A stretch of DNA of 64,000 bases from Actinoalloteichus_B caeruleus (GTDB lineage: Bacteria; Actinomycetota; Actinomycetes; Mycobacteriales; Pseudonocardiaceae). Every line of letters starts with the position of its first letter. Position 1 is the first letter of the stretch. The DNA is taken from NCBI RefSeq assembly GCF_000718005.1, contig NZ_JODV01000014.1; one strand, 5' to 3'. Below, piece after piece: positions 38,989 through 48,265 of the stretch. A program made the translations under genes and the position numbers. The notes under the pieces were generated by a model. It did no database searches. It saw only the letters and a program-made list of their open reading frames with translations, and was not told where the DNA came from.

Positions 38989-39373
38989 TCAGGGGTTGGG
39001 TTCGACGGGACGACGATGGCCCGCTCCGTACACCCGGAAGATGACACGGGCGTTTCATTCATGTGGCCCTAACAGTAACCTCATCATCCCTACCGACCGC
39101 AAGAGTGAAGTTCGCCGTGTCGGGTAACGATTTCACCGGCAACAGCGATAGACGAGGTTGATACCCGCAGCGGCGCGGAGGGCTCTCGCACCCGAGAATA
39201 CCTGGCCAGCCGGCTCATGCGGCGATCCCGACAACGACTCCCGCGATCCGGGCACCACCCCCGGAGCCGAGGTGAACGGATTCACCCTGCGTTCACCACC
39301 GGCCACCCACCGGTGGTAGGCGCTCTGCTCCGTTCGGCCGCCGCCGATTCACCGGATCCGTTCGAATGGTTCT

Positions 39374-39587
39374 GATACGGTGCCGCTGCCGGCCGACCAG
39401 GGGCCGGCGGCGTGTGTGGCAGCGAAGTCCGGTGGGAGTCCGGCGCTGTGCCGCAACTGTCATGGCCCACCAGGTCGAGCCAGGCCGCCTGCCACTCCAC
39501 GCGACGTCACCACTCCCGGCACAGGGGTGGAGTGTCGTCCGCACCTCCCGGTCCGGCGGGTCGGCCGCCTCCCCGCGTGTCGGCCGA
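39374..39587 (+). promoter_or_regulatory. Cobalamin (AdoCbl) riboswitch
   Basis: The leader of btuF has the conserved core of the cobalamin riboswitch: paired CGCTGCC/GGCAGCG arms, GAAGTCCGGTGGGAGTCCGG, GCTGTGCCGCAACTGT, and the B12 box GAGCCAGGCCGCCTGCC at 39477-39493. Downstream are candidate expression-platform hairpins: CACTCCAC with GTGGAGTG (about 39493-39533), and TCGGCCG with CGGCCGA (39561-39587), the latter ending just before the ribosome site AAGGATCAGG of the GTG at 39603. Ligand binding should repress btuFCD, probably by hiding the ribosome site, as no T tract is present. Confidence 0.9.
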
Positions 39588-39602
39588 ACCCAAGGATCAG
39601 GT

Positions 39603-40583
39603 GTGAACCTCCGATCTCGTCTGGCGGCGCTGCCCGCACTGTCCCTGATCGGCGTCGCCGCCCTCGCCGGTTGCGCCAACCGGGAGGAGGCCGCCGACCC
39701 GTCGGCCGCCACCGCCACCCAGCAGCCCCCCTCCGCCCAGGACACCACCGAGGCGGGATTCCCGGTGGAGGTGACCCTGGGAGGCACCGAGCCGGTCACC
39801 ATCGACGCACGTCCGAGCAGCATCGTGTCGCTGACCCCCACCGCCACCGAGATGCTGTTCGCGATCGGCGCCGGGGACGCGGTCGTCGCCGCCGACACCT
39901 ACTCCGACTACCCCCCGGAGGCCCCGACCACCGACCTCGACGGGATCAGCCCCAACATCGAGGCCGTCACCGAGTACCAGCCTGACCTGGTCATCTCCTC
40001 CGGTGACTCACAGGAACTGCTGGACGCCATGGCCGCCATCGACGTCCCGGTCCTCGTCGTGGGGACCGCCGGTGACCTGGAGGACAGCTACCAGCAGCTC
40101 GTCGCCCTCGGCGAGGCCACCGGGAACCAGGAGGCCGCCGAGGTGCTCGTGGAGGACATGCGCACCGAGATCGATCGGATCGTCGCCTCGACCGAGATGC
40201 CCGAGGAACCGCTGACCTACTACCACGAGCTCGACCAGACCTTCTTCTCCATCACCTCCGGCACCTTCGCCGGCCAGGTCTACGACCTGTTCGGTCTGGA
40301 GAACATCGCCGACGCCGCGGACGGCGGCGACTACCCGCAGCTCAGCCCCGAGTTCATCCTGGAGGCCGACCCCGACCTCATCTTCCTCGCCGACACCGTG
40401 TGCTGCGGCCAGAGCGCGCAGACCGTCGCCGAGCGGCCGGGCTGGGACACCCTCTCCTCGGTGCAGGAGGACCGGATCATCGAGCTCGACGACGACCTCG
40501 CCTCCCGCTGGGGCCCCAGGGTCGTCGACTTCGCGGAGGCCGTGGGCGCTGCCGTCAGCGACGTCAGCTCGCGGACGAACTGA
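39603..40583 (+). CDS. btuF: Cobalamin ABC transporter substrate-binding lipoprotein
   Basis: This 326-residue exported lipoprotein has a short positively charged start and a hydrophobic segment ending in the lipobox ALAGC (Cys about residue 21), then an acidic, disordered linker of about 30 residues. The class III helical-backbone binding fold is shown by SSIVSLTPTATEMLFAIGAG, YQPDLVISSGDSQELLDAM and ADPDLIFLADTVCCGQSAQT. It delivers ligand to the permease. The cobalamin riboswitch upstream identifies the ligand as vitamin B12 or a precursor rather than iron-siderophore. GTG start, AAGGATCAGG upstream. Confidence 0.9.
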   Translation: MNLRSRLAALPALSLIGVAALAGCANREEAADPSAATATQQPPSAQDTTEAGFPVEVTLGGTEPVTIDARPSSIVSLTPTATEMLFAIGAGDAVVAADTYSDYPPEAPTTDLDGISPNIEAVTEYQPDLVISSGDSQELLDAMAAIDVPVLVVGTAGDLEDSYQQLVALGEATGNQEAAEVLVEDMRTEIDRIVASTEMPEEPLTYYHELDQTFFSITSGTFAGQVYDLFGLENIADAADGGDYPQLSPEFILEADPDLIFLADTVCCGQSAQTVAERPGWDTLSSVQEDRIIELDDDLASRWGPRVVDFAEAVGAAVSDVSSRTN

Positions 40584-40594
40584 CCGGGCGCCCC

Positions 40595-41674
40595 GTGCCC
40601 CTCACCGTGCGGTCCGGCCGGGACTCCCCGGCCGGACCCGCCCCCGCCGGTGCTCCCCGAGCGACCCGGCTCCGGGTTCGTCACCTCGCCCTCGCCCTCG
40701 CGCTGCTGCTCGCCGTGACGCTGCTCTCCGTCCTCCTCGGCGCCGCCGACCTCGGATGGCAGCGGGTCGTGGGGGAACTGGTGGCCCAGGTGACCGGGGG
40801 GACCTCGCCGCTCTCGGAACGGGAGGCGGCCATCCTCTGGCAGCTGCGTGTCCCCCGGGTGGTGCTCGCCTGCCTGGTGGGAGCCGCCCTCGCGGTCTCC
40901 GGCGCCGCCTTCCAGGGCGTGTTCCGCAACCCGCTGGCCGACCCGTACCTGCTGGGAGCCGCCGCCGGCGCCGGGCTGGCCGCGACCATCGTCGTCGCGG
41001 CTGCCCCGGGCACCCTGGACTGGGTGATCGGCCCGCTCCAGCTCGCGGCCTTCTGCGGTGCCCTGTCCGGGGTCGTCCTGAGCTGGGTGCTCGGACGCAC
41101 CGCCGGCCACGGCACCGGCACCCTCATCCTCGCCGGCGTGGCCGTCTCGGCCTTCCTCACCGCCGGCCAGACCTTCGTGCAGCAGCTGAACACGGACTCG
41201 CTGCGGCAGATCTACTCGTGGGTGCTCGGCGGGCTGACGACCACCGGCTGGCGCGAGGTGCTGCTGGTCCTGCCCTACGTGGTGGCCGCCTCCTCGGTGC
41301 TGTGCCTGTGCGCCCGGCTCCTCGACGTCCTCGGGGTGGGCGACGAGGAGGCGACAGCCCTCGGCGTGCGCCCCGGCCGGGTGCGCCTGGCCGTGCTCCT
41401 CGCCGCGTCGCTGGCCACCGCCGCCGCCGTCTCCGCGGCCGGGCTGATCGGCTTCGTCGGCATCGTCGTCCCCCACCTCGTACGGCTCCTCGTCGCCGGC
41501 AGCTACCGGGTGGTGGTACCGCTCTCCCTGGTCGGAGGCGCGATCTTCCTCGCCGCCGCCGACATGATCGCCCGCACGGCGATGTCCCCGGCCCAGCTCC
41601 CGATCGGCGTCGTCACCGCCTTCGCCGGTGCCCCCTTCTTCGTCCTCGTCCTCCGCACCAGGGGGCGGGCGTGA
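40595..41674 (+). CDS. btuC: Cobalamin ABC transporter permease
   Basis: This 359-residue FecCD/BtuC-family inner-membrane permease has about ten transmembrane helices. Family motifs are LRVPRVVLACLVGAALAVSG followed by AAFQGVFRNPLADPYLLGAA, YSWVLGGLTTTGW, ATALGVRPGRVR and AAGLIGFVGIVVPHLVRLL (coupling region to the ATPase). The GTG at 40595 lies 11 bp after the btuF stop. The first 30 residues are Pro/Gly/Arg-rich and cytosolic. The reading frame overlaps btuD by four bases. Confidence 0.93.
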   Translation: MPLTVRSGRDSPAGPAPAGAPRATRLRVRHLALALALLLAVTLLSVLLGAADLGWQRVVGELVAQVTGGTSPLSEREAAILWQLRVPRVVLACLVGAALAVSGAAFQGVFRNPLADPYLLGAAAGAGLAATIVVAAAPGTLDWVIGPLQLAAFCGALSGVVLSWVLGRTAGHGTGTLILAGVAVSAFLTAGQTFVQQLNTDSLRQIYSWVLGGLTTTGWREVLLVLPYVVAASSVLCLCARLLDVLGVGDEEATALGVRPGRVRLAVLLAASLATAAAVSAAGLIGFVGIVVPHLVRLLVAGSYRVVVPLSLVGGAIFLAAADMIARTAMSPAQLPIGVVTAFAGAPFFVLVLRTRGRA

Positions 41675-42465
41675 GCGGGCTGCGGGCCGTCGACATCAGC
41701 GCCGGCTACCGGGGGCGCCCCGTGCTGCGGGCCGTCGACGCCGAGGTGCCCGCCGGCGGATGGCTCGGGGTCATCGGCCCCAACGGCGCGGGCAAGTCCA
41801 CCCTGCTCAAGACCCTGGCCGGGCTGCTGCCCCACGAGGGCACGGTCACCGTGGACGGCACGTCCATCGACGGACTGCGCCCCCGGCAACGGGCCCGCGT
41901 CCTGGGGTACGCGCCGCAGACACCCGAACCCCCGACCGGTCTCACCGTCACCGACTACGTGCTCCTGGGCCGGTCGCCGTACCTGCCGCCCCTGGGCCGA
42001 GAGGGACGCTCCGACCTCCGCGTCGTCGCCGAGGTCCTGGCCAGGCTCGACCTCGCCGGGATGGCGACCCGGCCGCTGGCCACCCTCTCCGGTGGGGAGC
42101 GACAACGCGCCGTGCTGGCGAGGGTCCTCGCCCAACAGCCCCGGGTGCTGCTCCTCGACGAACCCACCACCGGGTTGGACGTCGGCCACGCGCAGGCACT
42201 GCTGGAACTGGTGGACCGGCTCCGCCGGGAGGACGGGGTCACGGTGGTGACCACGCTGCACGACCTGACCCTGGCCGCGCAGTACGCCGACCGGCTGGTC
42301 TTCCTCGTCGACGGCGCCGTCACCGCGTCCGGCGCACCCGGCGAGGTGCTCACCCAGGCGCGGGTGGCCGAGCACTACCAGGCCTCGGTCGCCGTGCTCA
42401 CCTCGGACGGCAGCCGGATCGTGGCACCGGTCCGCCATGCCGGTCCGCGCCTCGCCCCCGGCTGA
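41671..42465 (+). CDS. btuD: Cobalamin ABC transporter ATP-binding protein
   Basis: This 264-residue ATPase has Walker A (VIGPNGAGKSTLLKTLAG), Q-loop YAPQTPEP, signature LSGGERQRAVLARVLAQ, Walker B VLLLDEPTTGLD and the switch His in TTLHDLTLAAQYADR. It belongs to the FecE/BtuD group. The start GTG overlaps the btuC stop (GTGA), and the three genes btuFCD form one riboswitch-controlled operon that imports B12. Confidence 0.94.
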   Translation: MSGLRAVDISAGYRGRPVLRAVDAEVPAGGWLGVIGPNGAGKSTLLKTLAGLLPHEGTVTVDGTSIDGLRPRQRARVLGYAPQTPEPPTGLTVTDYVLLGRSPYLPPLGREGRSDLRVVAEVLARLDLAGMATRPLATLSGGERQRAVLARVLAQQPRVLLLDEPTTGLDVGHAQALLELVDRLRREDGVTVVTTLHDLTLAAQYADRLVFLVDGAVTASGAPGEVLTQARVAEHYQASVAVLTSDGSRIVAPVRHAGPRLAPG

Positions 42466-42636
42466 CCGGCGCCGGGGACCGCGCACCCGATCGCGAGCCC
42501 ACCCGCGCCGCCACCACCGACGTCGTCGCGCGGGGTGGGGCGCGCCAGCCCCTGCGACCACCACACCACCCCGCACGGGCCAGGCGACCGGTGGACGAGG
42601 TGTGTGGCCGGCCACCTCCTGGGTACGTCTCCCTAC

Positions 42637-43998
42637 ATGGCACACGGCGCGAAGAACGGCGGCTCCCGCCCGAGGATCGTGATCGTCGGCGGCGGTTACG
42701 TCGGCCTGAACACCGCCCTCCGGCTGGAGTCGCGGCTGCGGCACTCCGAGGCGTCGGTGGTCGTGATCGACCAACAGCCCCACATGACCTACCAACCCTT
42801 CCTCCCCGAGGTCGCCGCGGCCTCGGTCGAACCGAGGCACGTCATCGCCCCCCTGCGTTCGATGCTGCGGCGCTGCGAGGTGATCACCGGCCGGGTCGGC
42901 GGCATCGACCACCACCGCCGCACGGTGACCGTCACCGACGGCGACGGGGCCACCGAGGAGGTCGACTACGACATCCTGGCCGTGGCGCCGGGCTCCATCA
43001 GCCGCATCCTGCCCATCCCCGGCCTCGTCGAACAGGGCATCGGCTTCAAGACCGTCAGCGAGGCCATCTACCTGCGCAACCACGTGCTGTCCCGGCTCGA
43101 CGCCGCCGCGAGCGCCACCGACACCGCCCGCCGCCGGCGGCTCCTCACCTTCCTCACCGTGGGAGGCGGGTACGCGGGGATCGAGGCCCTCGCCGAGATG
43201 GAGGACATGTCCCGGCTCGCCACCCGCGACTACCCGGCGATCGACCCCGCCGAGCTGCGGTGGGTCCTCGTCGAGGCGACCGACCGCATCATGCCGGAGG
43301 TCAGCCGGCCGATGGGCGAGTACACCGTCGACCTGCTGCGGGAACGCGGCATCGAGGTGCACCTGGAGACCACCGTCAGCAGCATGGAGGACGGCCACGT
43401 CGTGTTGGGCGACGGGACCGAGTTCGACACCGACACCGTCATCTGGACCGCCGGCGTCCGCCCCGACCCGATGCTGGGGGACACCACCCTGCCGCTCGAC
43501 CAGCGGGGACGCGTCCGGTGCACAGCGACCCTCCAGGTCGCGGGCGTGCCCGGCGTCTTCGCCGCCGGGGACTGCGCGGCCGTGCCCGACCTCACCAGGA
43601 TCGACGAGGACCCCGACGCCACCTGTGGTCCCTCCGCCCAGCACGCCGCCCGGCAGGCCCACCGGCTGGGGGACAACATCGTCGCCACCATCCGGGGGCA
43701 CCGGCCGGCCGAGTACCGGCACGCCTACATCGGTTCCGTCGCGGGGCTGGGCCTCTACCAGGGCGTCGCCGAGATCTACGGGGTGCGGCTGAAGGGCCTG
43801 CCCGCCTGGTTGGTGCACCGCGCCTACCACCTGGCCAAGATGCCCAGCGTCAACCGGAAGGTGCGCATCGCCTTCGACTGGCTGCTGGCCGCCCTGTTCC
43901 GGCGCGAGGCGGTGGCCATCGGCAGCCTGCAGGACCCCCACTCGGAGTTCCGGCGGGCGGCGGACGCCGCCGGCCGCTGGCAGCGGTCCCACGTCTGA
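42637..43998 (+). CDS. ndh: Type II NADH:quinone dehydrogenase (NDH-2)
   Basis: This 453-residue non-proton-pumping FAD enzyme on the inner face of the membrane passes electrons from NADH to menaquinone. The FAD dinucleotide fold is RIVIVGGGYVGLNTALRLES and the NADH fold FLTVGGGYAGIEALAEMED; the closing FAD motif is GVFAAGDCAAVPD followed by CGPSAQHAARQAHRLG. The C-terminal part has amphipathic segments (LPAWLVHRAYHLAKMP, RIAFDWLLAALF) for membrane attachment. ATG at 42637. The gene follows btuD by 171 bp, so it may have its own promoter. Confidence 0.92.
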   Translation: MAHGAKNGGSRPRIVIVGGGYVGLNTALRLESRLRHSEASVVVIDQQPHMTYQPFLPEVAAASVEPRHVIAPLRSMLRRCEVITGRVGGIDHHRRTVTVTDGDGATEEVDYDILAVAPGSISRILPIPGLVEQGIGFKTVSEAIYLRNHVLSRLDAAASATDTARRRRLLTFLTVGGGYAGIEALAEMEDMSRLATRDYPAIDPAELRWVLVEATDRIMPEVSRPMGEYTVDLLRERGIEVHLETTVSSMEDGHVVLGDGTEFDTDTVIWTAGVRPDPMLGDTTLPLDQRGRVRCTATLQVAGVPGVFAAGDCAAVPDLTRIDEDPDATCGPSAQHAARQAHRLGDNIVATIRGHRPAEYRHAYIGSVAGLGLYQGVAEIYGVRLKGLPAWLVHRAYHLAKMPSVNRKVRIAFDWLLAALFRREAVAIGSLQDPHSEFRRAADAAGRWQRSHV

Positions 43999-44306
43999 GC
44001 GACCGCGAGCTCCGGCGCCTGGACGGGGCGGGGTGGACGGGTTCCGGCCGCCCCAGCCCACGTCCCCCCGGCGGGGGCTCGCTCCGGGACGACCGACCGG
44101 CGGCCGCCGGGCACCCTGCCGCCGTCGGCGGCTCCCACCCAGCCGCGACGCGCGCCGGCCGAGGAGCCCGACACAGCGGCTCCTCCCGGTGGCCCGCACC
44201 GGATCCCCCGGCGACGCCCTCGGTTCCGCCGGCACCTGCCGCGCACGGTGAGCGGAGGACAAGCCCCGACGGCCTCCAGGTCAGGCGGCCGCCGGGACCG
44301 GCGCGC
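43999..44306. other. Convergent intergenic region ndh/rluB
   Basis: This region of 308 bp has a GGGGCGG (44025-44031)/CCGCCCC (44048-44054) hairpin near the ndh stop that may terminate transcription. No gene is evident. Confidence 0.45.
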
Positions 44307-45125
44307 TCAGAGTTCCACGGCCTTGTACAGCTCCCCGACCTCCCGGCGGGACACCCGACGGAGGGTGCCGGGCCGCTGGTCACCGAGGCGGAGTTCCCCG
44401 ATCGCCGTGCGCACCAGGCGGCGCACCGGGTGGCCCACCTCCGCGAGCAGCCGGCGCACGATGTGCTTGCGGCCCTCGTGGAGCACGACCTCCACCATCA
44501 CCCGGTCCGCGTAGGCGTCGACGACCCGGAAGGAGTCCGCCTTCGCCAGGCCGTCCTCCAGTTCCACCCCGGCGCGGAGTCGGCGCCCGACGTCCCGCGC
44601 CACCGGCCCCCGCACCTCCGCCCGGTAGGTCTTGAGGACCTCGAAGGACGGGTGCATCAGGCGGTGCGCCAGTTCCCCGTCGTTGGTCAGCAGCAGCAGG
44701 CCCTCCGTGTCGGCGTCGAGGCGACCGACGTGGAACAGCCGCTCCGGCCGGTCGACCACCAGGTCACCCACGCACGACCGGCCCCGGTCATCGGACATCG
44801 TGGAATGCATGCCACGGGGCTTGTTCAGCGCGAGGTGCACGAGGTCGTCCCGGACGATGACCCGCATGCCATCGACGTGGATCGACACCGTGTCGGGGTC
44901 CACCCGCCGCCCCATCTCGGTGACGACCGCCCCGTCGACGGTCACCCTGCCCTGGGCGATCAGGTCCTCGGCCGCGCGCCGGGAGGCGATACCGGCCTTG
45001 GACAGCACCTTCTGGAGCCGGATGCCCTCGGGCAGGCCGGTGGGGTCCGGTTCCCCCCGGCCGACGCGTCGGCCTCGGTCGTCCCCGACCGCGTCGGAAC
45101 GGCGTGGTGCCTGGTCAGAGCTCAT
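44307..45125 (-). CDS. rluB: 23S rRNA pseudouridine synthase, RluB/RsuA type
   Basis: This 272-residue RNA-modifying enzyme has an N-terminal S4 domain at about 35-80 (IRLQKVLSKAGIASRRAAED). The catalytic domain contains the Asp motif VGRLDADTEGLLLLTNDGEL. KTYRAEVRGPV and HEGRKHIVRRLLAEVGHPVR follow, typical of the RsuA/RluB family. The first 30 residues are charged and probably flexible. The ATG at 45125 lies inside the 3' end of scpB (11-bp overlap), so it is translationally coupled. Whether it modifies 23S or 16S rRNA is inferred from actinobacterial orthologues (Rv1711 position). Confidence 0.9.
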   Translation of the reverse strand: MSSDQAPRRSDAVGDDRGRRVGRGEPDPTGLPEGIRLQKVLSKAGIASRRAAEDLIAQGRVTVDGAVVTEMGRRVDPDTVSIHVDGMRVIVRDDLVHLALNKPRGMHSTMSDDRGRSCVGDLVVDRPERLFHVGRLDADTEGLLLLTNDGELAHRLMHPSFEVLKTYRAEVRGPVARDVGRRLRAGVELEDGLAKADSFRVVDAYADRVMVEVVLHEGRKHIVRRLLAEVGHPVRRLVRTAIGELRLGDQRPGTLRRVSRREVGELYKAVEL

Positions 45126-45783
45126 CGATGGAGTCCACCTCGGGTAGCAACGGAGCGATCGGCGGGAGCTGGGACAACGAGGACAGCCCGAGACGCTCCA
45201 GGAACAGCTCGGTGGTCCGGTAGAGCAGACCGCCGGTCTCCGGGTCCGTCCCGGTCTCCTCGACCAACCCCCGAGCCAACAGGGTACGGATGACGCCATC
45301 CACGTTCACCCCGCGTACCGCGGCCACCCGCGACCTGGTCACCGGCTGCCGGTAGGCGATCACGGCCAGCGTCTCCAGGGCGGCCCGGGTCAACCGGGAC
45401 CGCTGCCCGTCCAGCAGGTAGCGCTCCACGTAGGGGGCGAAGACGTCCCGCGTGTAGAAGCGCCACCCCTCCCCCACCCTGCGCAGGTCGATACCGCTGC
45501 CCTGTTCGCGGTACCGCTTGGCCAACCGGTACAGGGCGGCCCGCACCCGACCGATGGGCTGGTCGAGCGTGCTGGCGAGCAGCTGTTCACCGGCCGGGAC
45601 GTCCACGACCAGCAGGAGTGCCTCCAGGGCCGCCTCCAGGTCCGCCTCCCGCCCCAGGTCGGGCCGGTCCTCGGGGTCCTCCGCCGGCCCGCCGCCCCCC
45701 GGCGGCACGTCGACCACCGCGCCGGGGCCGCCGGCCGGCCGTGCCTCGCCGGAACCCGACCCGGCCGTCTCCTCCGATGGCAT
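45115..45783 (-). CDS. scpB: Segregation and condensation protein B
   Basis: This 222-residue winged-helix kleisin-associated (kite) protein partners ScpA and SMC in chromosome condensation. It contains LEAALEALLLVVDVPAGEQL, IDLRRVGEGWRFYTRDVFAP and TRAALETLAVIAYRQPVTRS, then VAAVRGVNVDGVIRTLLARG. A disordered acidic/Gly/Pro N-terminal 45 residues precedes. Its ATG overlaps the scpA stop by one base (TGATG). The order parA-scpA-scpB-rluB is conserved in actinobacteria. Confidence 0.94.
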   Translation of the reverse strand: MPSEETAGSGSGEARPAGGPGAVVDVPPGGGGPAEDPEDRPDLGREADLEAALEALLLVVDVPAGEQLLASTLDQPIGRVRAALYRLAKRYREQGSGIDLRRVGEGWRFYTRDVFAPYVERYLLDGQRSRLTRAALETLAVIAYRQPVTRSRVAAVRGVNVDGVIRTLLARGLVEETGTDPETGGLLYRTTELFLERLGLSSLSQLPPIAPLLPEVDSIDEL

Positions 45784-46742
45784 CACCCGTACTCCTCCTC
45801 CTCGCGGTTGGCCCGGTCGGCCTCGGCGGCCGCCCGCGCGTCGTCGACGTCGCCGCCGTCCCACCGCACCACCAGCTCCCCCAACGGCTCCGGCTGCTCG
45901 AAGAGGACGACGGCCTCCCGGAACAACTCCAGCAACGCCAGGAAACGCGCCACCACCTCGATCGTCGCCTCGCAGTCCTCGACCAGCTCGGAGAAGCTGG
46001 CGCTGCCCCGTTGGGCGAGACGCAGCCGCAGCAGCGCGGCGTGCTCGCGCACCGAGACCTTCGCGACGTGCAGGTGGTCCAGTGACACCGTCGGCGGCGG
46101 CTTGGGCCGGAACACGGCGGCCGCCAGCTCGGCGAACCGGTTCGCGTCCACCCCGAGCATCACCTCCGGCAGCAGCGCGGCGAACCGGTCCTCCAAGGCC
46201 ACCGACCGCGGGTACCGGCGCAGGGCCCCCGCCTCCAGCTCGGCGAACAGCGCCGCCACCTGCTTGTACGCCCGGTACTGGAGCAGGCGGGCGAAGAGCA
46301 GGTCACGGGCCTCCAGCAGGGCGAGGTCGTCCTCGTCCTCGACCTCGGCCGACGGCAGCAGACGTGCCGCCTTGAGGTCCAACAACGTGGCGGCGATGAC
46401 CAGGAACTCGGTGGTCTCGTCGAGGTCCCACCCGTCACCGAGGGCGCGGATGTGCGCGATGAACTCGTCGGTCACCTCGTGCAACGCCACCTCGGTGACG
46501 TCCATCCTGTGCTGCGAGATCAACTGCAACAACAGGTCGAACGGTCCCTCGAAGTTGGTCAGCCGGACCGTGAACCGGTGCGCGGGCCTGGGGTCGCCGT
46601 CGCCGACGGCACCGGTTCCGCTCGCCACCGCCACCGGCACCGCCTCGTCCCGGGCCGCGTCGCCGCCCGGCGGCGTCTCCTCCCGAACCCCCGTCGAAAC
46701 CGCACCGGGAGACGGCGCCACGGCTCCGGGGTCCCCAGTCAC
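45783..46742 (-). CDS. scpA: Segregation and condensation protein A
   Basis: This 319-residue kleisin subunit of the SMC-ScpAB complex has core motifs FTVRLTNFEGPFDLLLQLIS, HRMDVTEVALHEVTDEFIAH, LVIAATLLDLKAARLLP and RDLLFARLLQYRAYKQVAAL. The C-terminal winged helix contains LVEDCEATIEVVARFLALLE. The N-terminal 55 residues are low-complexity. GTG 46742 is chosen because GGGAGGGTGCCC precedes it. A gap of 251 bp from parA, without recognisable features, suggests an internal promoter or a long linker transcript. Confidence 0.94.
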   Translation of the reverse strand: MTGDPGAVAPSPGAVSTGVREETPPGGDAARDEAVPVAVASGTGAVGDGDPRPAHRFTVRLTNFEGPFDLLLQLISQHRMDVTEVALHEVTDEFIAHIRALGDGWDLDETTEFLVIAATLLDLKAARLLPSAEVEDEDDLALLEARDLLFARLLQYRAYKQVAALFAELEAGALRRYPRSVALEDRFAALLPEVMLGVDANRFAELAAAVFRPKPPPTVSLDHLHVAKVSVREHAALLRLRLAQRGSASFSELVEDCEATIEVVARFLALLELFREAVVLFEQPEPLGELVVRWDGGDVDDARAAAEADRANREEEEYG

Positions 46743-46993
46743 CGGGCACCCTCCCCGCTCGGCTTGGCCGGGCCGCCCAGGACCGCCGAGGCGACCCCCC
46801 GCGCCGGGCCGTCCCGTCGCCTCCCGGTTCGGCCGCCCCCGCCGAACGGCGGCTCCCGCCAAGCACCCACGCTGTCACCCCTCGCGGCCGACCCCGACTT
46901 CGCCCCAGTCTCCCAGCAGTACCGATGCGGACCGTGAGCCGGCCGGCCCGGTCACCGACCGGCGGGGCCGTGCGGTGGGGAGGGACGCCGGGG

Positions 46994-47938
46994 TCAGCGG
47001 GCGATCACCTCGCGGGCCAACGCCCGGTACGCCTTGGCGCCCGCCGAACGGGGTGCCCAGCGGGTGATCGGCTCACCGGCCACCGTCGTCTCCGGGAACC
47101 GCACGGTGCGGTTGATGACCGTGTCGAAGACGATGTCCCCGAAGGCCTCCACCACCCGGGCCATCACCTCACGGGAGTGCAGCGTCCTCGGGTCGAACAT
47201 GGTGGCGAGGATCCCGGTGATCTCCAACTTCGGGTTGAGCCGTTCCCGGACCTTCTCGATGGTGTCGATGAGCAGCGCGACGCCCCGCAGGCTGAAGAAC
47301 TCGCACTCGAGGGGGATCAACACCCCGTCGGCCGCCGCGAGCGCGTTCACGGTGAGCAGCCCCAACGAGGGCTGGCAGTCGACGAGGATGTAGTCGTACT
47401 CGGAGAGCACCGGCCGCAGCACCCGCGCCAGGGTCTGTTCCCGACCGACCTCGGCCACCAACTGCACCTCGGCCGCGGACAGGTCGATGTTGCTCGGCAA
47501 CAGGTGCATCCCCTCGGCGGGGGTCTTCATGACCACGTCGCGAACACCGACCGCGCGCTCCATGATCACGTTGTAGATCGTCGTGTCCAGCTGGTGGGGC
47601 TGCACGCCGAGCCCCACCGACAACGCACCCTGCGGGTCGAAGTCCACGAGCAGCACCCGGCGGCCGCACTCGGCGAGCGCGGCGCCGAGGTTGATCGTCG
47701 ACGTCGTCTTGCCCACCCCGCCCTTCTGGTTGCAGATCGCCAGGACGGTGGCGGGCCCGTGGCTGTCGACCAGGGGCGGTTCCGGGACGTGCCGGCGGGG
47801 ACGACCGGTCGGGCCGATCTCACCCTCCAGGGTCTCCGCGGCCTCGTCCTCACCGGGGTCGACCGTGCCGGGCGCCATGCTCAGGTCGACCCTGCCGCCC
47901 CGTGGCCGTCCCACCGGCGAAGGCGACGGTGTCGACAT
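46994..47938 (-). CDS. parA: ParA family chromosome-partitioning ATPase
   Basis: This 314-residue protein has a deviant Walker A ATPase core: ICNQKGGVGKTTSTINLGAA (two Lys), VLLVDFDPQGALSVGLGV and YDYILVDCQPSLGLLTVNAL. A disordered 60-residue N-tail precedes. There is no adjacent parB, and it is the scpAB-linked copy (Rv1708 position), so it is not the oriC ParA; a role in segregation or cell-pole positioning is inferred. ATG 47938. Confidence 0.9.
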   Translation of the reverse strand: MSTPSPSPVGRPRGGRVDLSMAPGTVDPGEDEAAETLEGEIGPTGRPRRHVPEPPLVDSHGPATVLAICNQKGGVGKTTSTINLGAALAECGRRVLLVDFDPQGALSVGLGVQPHQLDTTIYNVIMERAVGVRDVVMKTPAEGMHLLPSNIDLSAAEVQLVAEVGREQTLARVLRPVLSEYDYILVDCQPSLGLLTVNALAAADGVLIPLECEFFSLRGVALLIDTIEKVRERLNPKLEITGILATMFDPRTLHSREVMARVVEAFGDIVFDTVINRTVRFPETTVAGEPITRWAPRSAGAKAYRALAREVIAR

Positions 47939-48265
47939 CGTGACCTAGCTCCTCGTGTCCACGGTCGTGACCAGGCGCAGCCTATGGGCAGCCCGAAGCA
48001 GCGGCAACGCGCCTCGCCGTACCACCGGTCCTGGCCGGACCGGACGCCCCAGGCCGAGTCGGGCACCGACATCAACATACTCGGGTGGCGACAACGACAG
48101 ACAGTAGCCAGACCGGGTGGAAAACGCGGTACCGATCACACCTGGCGATCACTCGGCTGGTCCCCGACACGACCGCCCGTGCCTCGCCGTCCCCGGTGCC
48201 GTCCCCGGTCAGCGGGACCGCCGGGGCCAGGCGCGCGGGGCGTGCCACCCGGACCGCCGAACCGC
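47939..48265. other. Spacer between xerD and parA
   Basis: This region of 327 bp is expected to hold the parA promoter. A modestly AT-rich patch (48070-48120) is visible, but no clear box pair. No gene is seen. Confidence 0.4.

Noticed and set aside
39040..39140. Possible GlnR boxes (GTTAC and GAAAC pieces) upstream of gltB
   Set aside because: The pieces are present but the spacing does not fit the a-site/b-site pattern of actinobacterial GlnR boxes.
47939..48265. Search for parS sites or a parB gene near parA
   Set aside because: No TGTTTCACGTGAAACA-like sequence and no parB; this is the scpAB-linked ParA, not the origin region.
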